64,000 bases of DNA from Isoetes taiwanensis (lineage: Eukaryota > Streptophyta > Lycopodiopsida > Isoetales > Isoetaceae): assembly GCA_021234155.1 (NCBI GenBank), contig JAJEKV010000057.1, positions 2,573,821-2,637,820 of the forward strand, given 5' to 3'. Shown here one piece after another: positions 59,531-64,000 of the stretch. A program made the translations under genes and the position numbers. Below the pieces are notes generated by a model, which made no database searches, was not told the origin of the DNA, and saw nothing but the letters and a program-made list of their open reading frames with translations. The first letter of the stretch is position 1; the number at the start of each line of letters is the position of its first letter.

Positions 59531-60419
59531 AACATCACCAAACATAATACAAAGTTCGGGCAAAATCTAGATGATATGACTTGGTTCTTAGGCCAGACAA
59601 TCAAATCAGACTTTATGTACCATCATAAAACACAAGAACAAAGAGAAATGGCAACATAAAGAAGAATATGGCCATACAAAGGTAGTCATGTCAGATGATT
59701 GCCATGTCTCAGTATATGCAGCCTGGAAATAGCATCTCTGAATTGGACTAGGAGGTGATGAGGATGGCCGGGCCCCATCATTCCAAGCCCCATGATTGAC
59801 TATTGCTGCCAATCCTAGACGAGTTATGCATAATAGTTGACCTTGCCTATAATGTGGGGGCCTCTTTTATGTTTGCTGGTGGTGGCACCTGCAACATACA
59901 ATTGGATTTGTTGTTGTTTCTTCTTTATTAACAACATGCCCAAGAAGTGTTCCTCATATAACTAAGAAAAGTGTTTTCCTAGGGTTAAGATTAATGCACG
60001 CTTCTGCACATTTTCAAAAACTAGTTCCAATTTAGACGTGTTAGTTTTTGTTCTATTGTAAGTAGAGAAATGATCCAGAAAAATATGCAAGAAGACTGGC
60101 TCCACCACAAGATCTTGAAATACAGAGAGCCTCTAGAAGGTGGTTGGTGAATTTGATAGACCAAAGAGACAACCTTATAAGCAAAGATACCCCAGGGTGT
60201 CATAAAAGTAATATTACAACTGGGAGCCCATCCATAAAGAAGTACATTTAATGCCTAATTTGTAAATGCAGAGGCAAATGGTCACATTCAGTTTGTAACT
60301 GCACAAACTTAAAACTTCATGTTTCAACTCGATGACAATCAGACTCACTCATTTAAAGTGTTTGACTTCATAAACCTAGACCAATTACTTTGACCTCAAA
60401 TAACTAAATTTGCAGAATA
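59531..60419. other. No gene recognised
   Basis: A minus-strand stretch near 60180-60050 shows short protein-like strings, possibly decayed retroelement pol, but nothing could be supported. Confidence 0.3.
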
Positions 60420-60565
60420 ACATGCAAAGGTTTTTCCCTTGAAAACCTTTCGGCAGGGGTTTTTTAATCCTAGTAGTAATGATTGTACTAGCCCATTGTA
60501 TGGGTCCCATGACCTATTGGTCTCCGTGGACGTTAAAAAAACTATTCTATTCTATTCTATTCTTC
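60420..60565 (+). mobile_element. LINE beta-type 3'-end fragment with ATTCT tail
   Basis: Starts with the AAAGGTTTTTCCCTTGAAAA and CTTTCGGCAGGGGTTTTTTA motif, then CCATTGTATGGGTCCCATGA, CCTATTGGTCTCCGTGGACG, TTAAAAAAA and about four ATTCT units (60542-60564). Confidence 0.7.
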
Positions 60566-61102
60566 CACCTTATGTGCAATTGGTTGTAAAATCTGCAGTG
60601 GATCGTTCTTTTATTTCAAAAAATAGTGGATGCTCAACCATGGAGGACTGAATGTGTCAAGATTAATTGTGTCTTCGGTCTAGATTTGCTCGCTGGAACT
60701 AGCGTGATTTTCTAGTTTTTGAATAACAAAATGCCCAAAGAATACTGTATAAGTTCTTCAGTTTAGTTTGCACATGCCCAAAAGAATAGTCTATAAATTC
60801 CCAATGCAACCAAAAATGTTAATAGACAATATTAATGCCAAAACATGATATGCAATAATGATTGACGCAACAAGGATGCTGCTTATGTACTTCTGCGTTC
60901 AATAGCTTGATTATAGAAAAAGCAATGTACCTTTGACAACTATAAAATTGGCATTTAGATATAAGCCCAAGGGTTTGATAATGCCCTCGTGTTACATGTT
61001 ATGTATTTACAGCAAAAAGAGGTCCATATATAAATGCAAGCAATAAAAGAACAAGCTAACTTGTTGCTTCTACTATATTATCATATTTGTTCATAGTATT
61101 AC
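60566..61102. other. No gene recognised
   Basis: AT-rich; presumably intron or 3' part of the minus-strand exon set that follows. No further exon was found. Confidence 0.3.
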
Positions 61103-62505
61103 CTCTAAACCTCCAATTTGAAGCAATGTTTGTCGTAATATCTTTTCAACCTCAGAATATGTTGGTACATCTGGTCCTCCTTCGCACCCTCCCGAAAGAG
61201 CGTCAACCTTTACCATGTACTAATTAGCCGTTACATATATTTCTATATGTGCATCATTAGATTATTATGTCATTAACTAAGGATGTGAAGAAACAAAGAA
61301 ACTTAATTGAATTACTGCTAAGATTTTCCCTGGAAAATCCTCTCTTTTTTTTGTTGCCGGAGGGGGGAGGGGGGGTCTTCCTAGACAATAATAGGCATGT
61401 TGTGTTTTTTAGTTTCTTTATTTGGGTATATAAGCCTCTTGGTTTTCGAGGATGATAAAATTCAATTAAATTAAATTTTTAATAGATATATCATTCACTA
61501 AGTATCCTTCCTAAACAAGATTTAGGAAGGGATAGCTACAAATCCCTTTACAATAATAGTTTGATTATATGTTGTATGTCGTTTTATCGCTTTCGACTAG
61601 TATTCAAATCTTAACCAATTATCTTGAGCCTCTTCATGGAAGACCATCAAGCAAGTTAGGATCATTTAGGAAAATCCTTAGATGTGTAGATGCAAGCGTT
61701 TTTTGTAATTCTTCTTAGCAGTTTGCAAGCTTTCTTTGTAACTCTTTTTATTAGGAATGGAGGGGAAGAGGACCCAAATATTTTCATGTGGTATTTTATG
61801 CTCGATTATCATCATTAGATATGCATGAAACTACTGTACCACAATCCACAATCCAACCATATCATCTCCTTTGCAAATAGATGAAAACATCATAAACTAT
61901 AAAACTAGTTATACAAACTTACTTGACGTTGGAGGGCTCGTAAAGAGTTTCTATACTCGAGTAGGTATTGCAAGTATCCATTACACTCCTTTTCGTCTAT
62001 AGATGAAAACAAGAAAAAGGAAAAAGAAAAAGAAAATTAGAGAAGACAAGGAACAAATTTACCATTATACAAACTCTAGTTTTTTAGCTATTTTTGTTGC
62101 ACTTAATTACTGCACAATAATGTTATGTCATACCACATTAACATCTAATATTGCAATATTAGTGATGATAACTTCAAAGTAATACGAGATATAATATTAG
62201 TGATAACTTCAAAGTAATACCAGCTCTAATTTTGTCCATCAATTTGAAGCCTTTAATTTCAAGATTTGCTTGTTGCCTATGAAAGGAACATTCCTGATTC
62301 AAATGCCTCTACATTATTCACTTCTAAAAAGCTTGTATAATTGACATAATTAAATATTTGGCGTTCATCTCATATTGCATCTTTATTTTGCCTAATATCA
62401 ATGATATTCATGGGATTATTTCTCCTCTCACATGTTATTAGCTTCCTTAAATACATCAGTTCGCAACTTTGCTTCTTCATGCCTTTTACTTTCTTCTAGA
62501 AGTTT
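61103..62505 (-). CDS. Four consecutive exons of an unidentified gene, minus strand
   Basis: Exons, minus strand: 62505-62432 (KLLEESKRHEEAKLRTDVFK then EANN), 62276-62221 (QQANLEIKGFKLMDKIRA), 61996-61923 (EKECNGYLQYLLEYRNSLRA then LQRQ) and about 61219-61103 (VDALSGGCEGGPDVPTYSEV then EKILRQTLLQIGGLE). Phases fit across each junction (2, 1 and 0), with GT donors and AG acceptors and no stop. The start of the last exon is uncertain (61219 or 61207). The first exons look helical and coiled-coil-like. A possible earlier exon at about 62867-62807 reads VPSVEIPPLNHLPPPNVEID and would join in phase 0. The family is not recognised. Intact joins over four exons suggest a functional or recently functional gene. 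Confidence 0.5.
61320..61485 (+). mobile_element. Decayed LINE 3'-end fragment with AATTA-type tail, in an intron
   Basis: CTAAGATTTTCCCTGGAAAA, a G-rich run, TCGAGGATGATAAAA and TTCAATTAAATTAAATTT. It resembles the other tail copies but is more decayed. It lies in the intron between the last two exons of the unidentified gene. Confidence 0.4.
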
Positions 62506-62509
62506 CTGC

Positions 62510-63515
62510 AACGTCTCAAATTATGTTATTTGATGGACAAAAAGAGTAAAGCACACACAGAAAAAACAACTAGACATACAAACGAGAAACGTTCACATTG
62601 TCTTGTTGTTGGAAAATAATATGCATTTTGTCAATTATGTATATTATAGATTCTTTATACAATGTTGAATTAAAAAACACGTATAATAGCTAGATAGTAT
62701 AATGAAAAGCAATTGCATACAACCAACTAAATTTGATGTAAATGTAAAACTGTAGTGACATGACAAGGTATATTCCTCTCATACACATGTCAATCTCTAG
62801 TGGATGTTACATCTATTTCAACATTGGGAGGTGGGAGATGATTCAGAGGTGGGATTTCAACAGATGGTACTACAGCCCATAGTCACATTTAACTACTTAG
62901 TGATAAAAGCGACATATGCCCCCTAAAAAGATTTAAAGCAATTTTTTGCTAGATATTTCTCCTCCAAGGCTCAACCATTTTGGTTTGCTCCACTTTGAGG
63001 TCATAATGGGATGTCGCACAAGAATAGTAGGGACAAGTAAAAAACAAATTGAAGCACTTCTAGATTATAATATGTAGCATAATAACAGGGGGTTTTCTTT
63101 GTGTTTTTGTACGCTTTTCACAAAGGTTTTCCTAAGATTTTATGGCGTATTCGAATAGATGTACTAATGCGTACATCTAGAGTGCACCATTTCTTAGTCG
63201 TTGATTTAGTTTTTTTTTTTCAATGGTCCAACATCCAAGGGCTCACAACAAAAGCCCTCTTTTTATTTTAGGGGCTGAACATGCAAGACCCTCTTTTCTC
63301 AGGCTCTTCTCCATCGCCATGCCCTATCTTCACCTTGCTTCTAATTTTTGATCCATGCTTTTACCTGCCACCCTTTTCCTCGCTTTCCATCGGAGTCCCT
63401 AAATCTGTTATTTGGTTAGGTTTTCAACTCTCTGCCAAATAATGCAACCTGACAAGGGCATGGACTTTGGATTCCGGATTTATTTTAACTGGGCTTTGTT
63501 GTTGCGGCGAAAGGT
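62510..63515. other. No clear gene apart from one possible exon
   Basis: AT-rich. The only coding-like piece is the minus-strand proline-rich segment at about 62867-62807 noted with the adjacent exon set. Confidence 0.3.
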
Positions 63516-64000
63516 TTGCGACCCAGGTTTCGTGGCGGCCATAGTGATAATGCAATTGCTTTTATTCTGGCATCCACAAAATTAAATCACAGTCGCGATG
63601 CCTGTCCGTATCCGCAAGCAATTTCACCTGAGAAGTGGTTTGAAGATGATACATATCCGGCCTTGGCAAGTTTGGTTTCTTGTTTTAGGGTGCTAATGGT
63701 CTTGCTCCCCTTATATGATAGCAAAGGTAAGAGCATTTTGGAGTAGGAGACGAATATGTTTCATGATAGGAGGATTTAGAGGAGTTCCACAAAGCCTGCC
63801 GCCTCGAGAATAAAATAAGCATGCCCGACGGGGAGCAAACAAAGTCTTCTATGGCCAGATCCTGGCTGGCATGTCCATTTCGGGTGGCATTCAAGGTGTC
63901 AAATAGACTCCTCATCCTCAAATGGACCCTCAATAGCAATAATGAAAAGCGACTCAAGAAGAAGAGGGGACATACTGAGTTGGGGGACGGCTGCAGATTC
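63516..64000 (+). other. Unrecognised open segments at the window edge
   Basis: 63540-63726 reads HSDNAIAFILASTKLNHSRD, then CPYPQAISPEKWFEDDTYPA and VLMVLLPLYDSKG before a GTAAGAG donor. From about 63765 another frame is open to the window end (EEFHKACRLENKISMPDGEQ). Either could be an exon of a gene continuing right. No family was recognised. Confidence 0.25.

Overview
The window looks like nuclear DNA of a land plant with a large, repeat-rich genome. A spliced gene for a chloroplast-type adenylate kinase lies at the left end. Fragments of a plant PDI-like 5-2 protein, a PPR protein and a HAD/Cof hydrolase occur further in, and the introns have ordinary GT-AG junctions. The density and types of non-LTR elements, and the style of the PPR fragment, would suit a fern or another non-angiosperm vascular plant, but that placement is only a guess.

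Layout. 0-2.4 kb: adenylate kinase on the minus strand, five exons, C-terminus not in the window. 2.7-6.7 kb: a decayed LINE (called gamma here: C-terminal CxxC/H/C zinc-binding domain, poly(A) or AATAAA 3' end). 8.5-9.3 kb: a broken PDI-like fragment with introns. 12.6-13.4 kb: 3' end of a second LINE family (beta), minus strand. 13.4-15.5 kb: UTR-only tandem copies of a third family (alpha). 17.1-27.0 kb: a broken minus-strand gene with a RING-like zinc finger; one of its introns holds an 8,001-bp CACTA-like DNA transposon (17409-25409) with terminal inverted repeats, 3-bp target duplications, GCGACGTC-rich subterminal blocks and a tandem array of a ~1.13-kb unit. 28-37 kb: LINE gamma copies, a hAT-like C-terminus and other remnants. 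37-45 kb: an ORF1-only LINE and a nearly full-length but broken LINE beta. 45-46 kb: HAD and PPR pseudogene fragments side by side. 47.3-48.1 kb: Ty1/copia reverse transcriptase piece. 48.1-59.0 kb: a head-to-tail group of LINE alpha copies, one holding a nested LINE gamma with a clear target site duplication. 59-64 kb: copia end-like sequence, another short LINE insertion, LINE tail copies and a set of in-frame minus-strand exons of an unidentified gene.

Four features deserve attention. (1) LINE alpha and beta copies share a single in-frame TAG between ORF1 and the endonuclease start of ORF2. (2) The alpha 3' UTR has a stem whose arms differ between copies by compensating base changes. (3) At least eight copies of one 3'-end family finish in the same core followed by a different 4-5-bp microsatellite, so these insertions appear to seed microsatellites. 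(4) The CACTA-like element has been filled by a satellite-like array and carries unusual palindromic blocks.

Nearly all retroelement reading frames have stops or frameshifts. The only gene likely to be intact is the adenylate kinase; the exon set at 61-62.5 kb may also belong to a functional gene. Reading frames and splice sites were worked out by eye, so element boundaries without target duplications are approximate.
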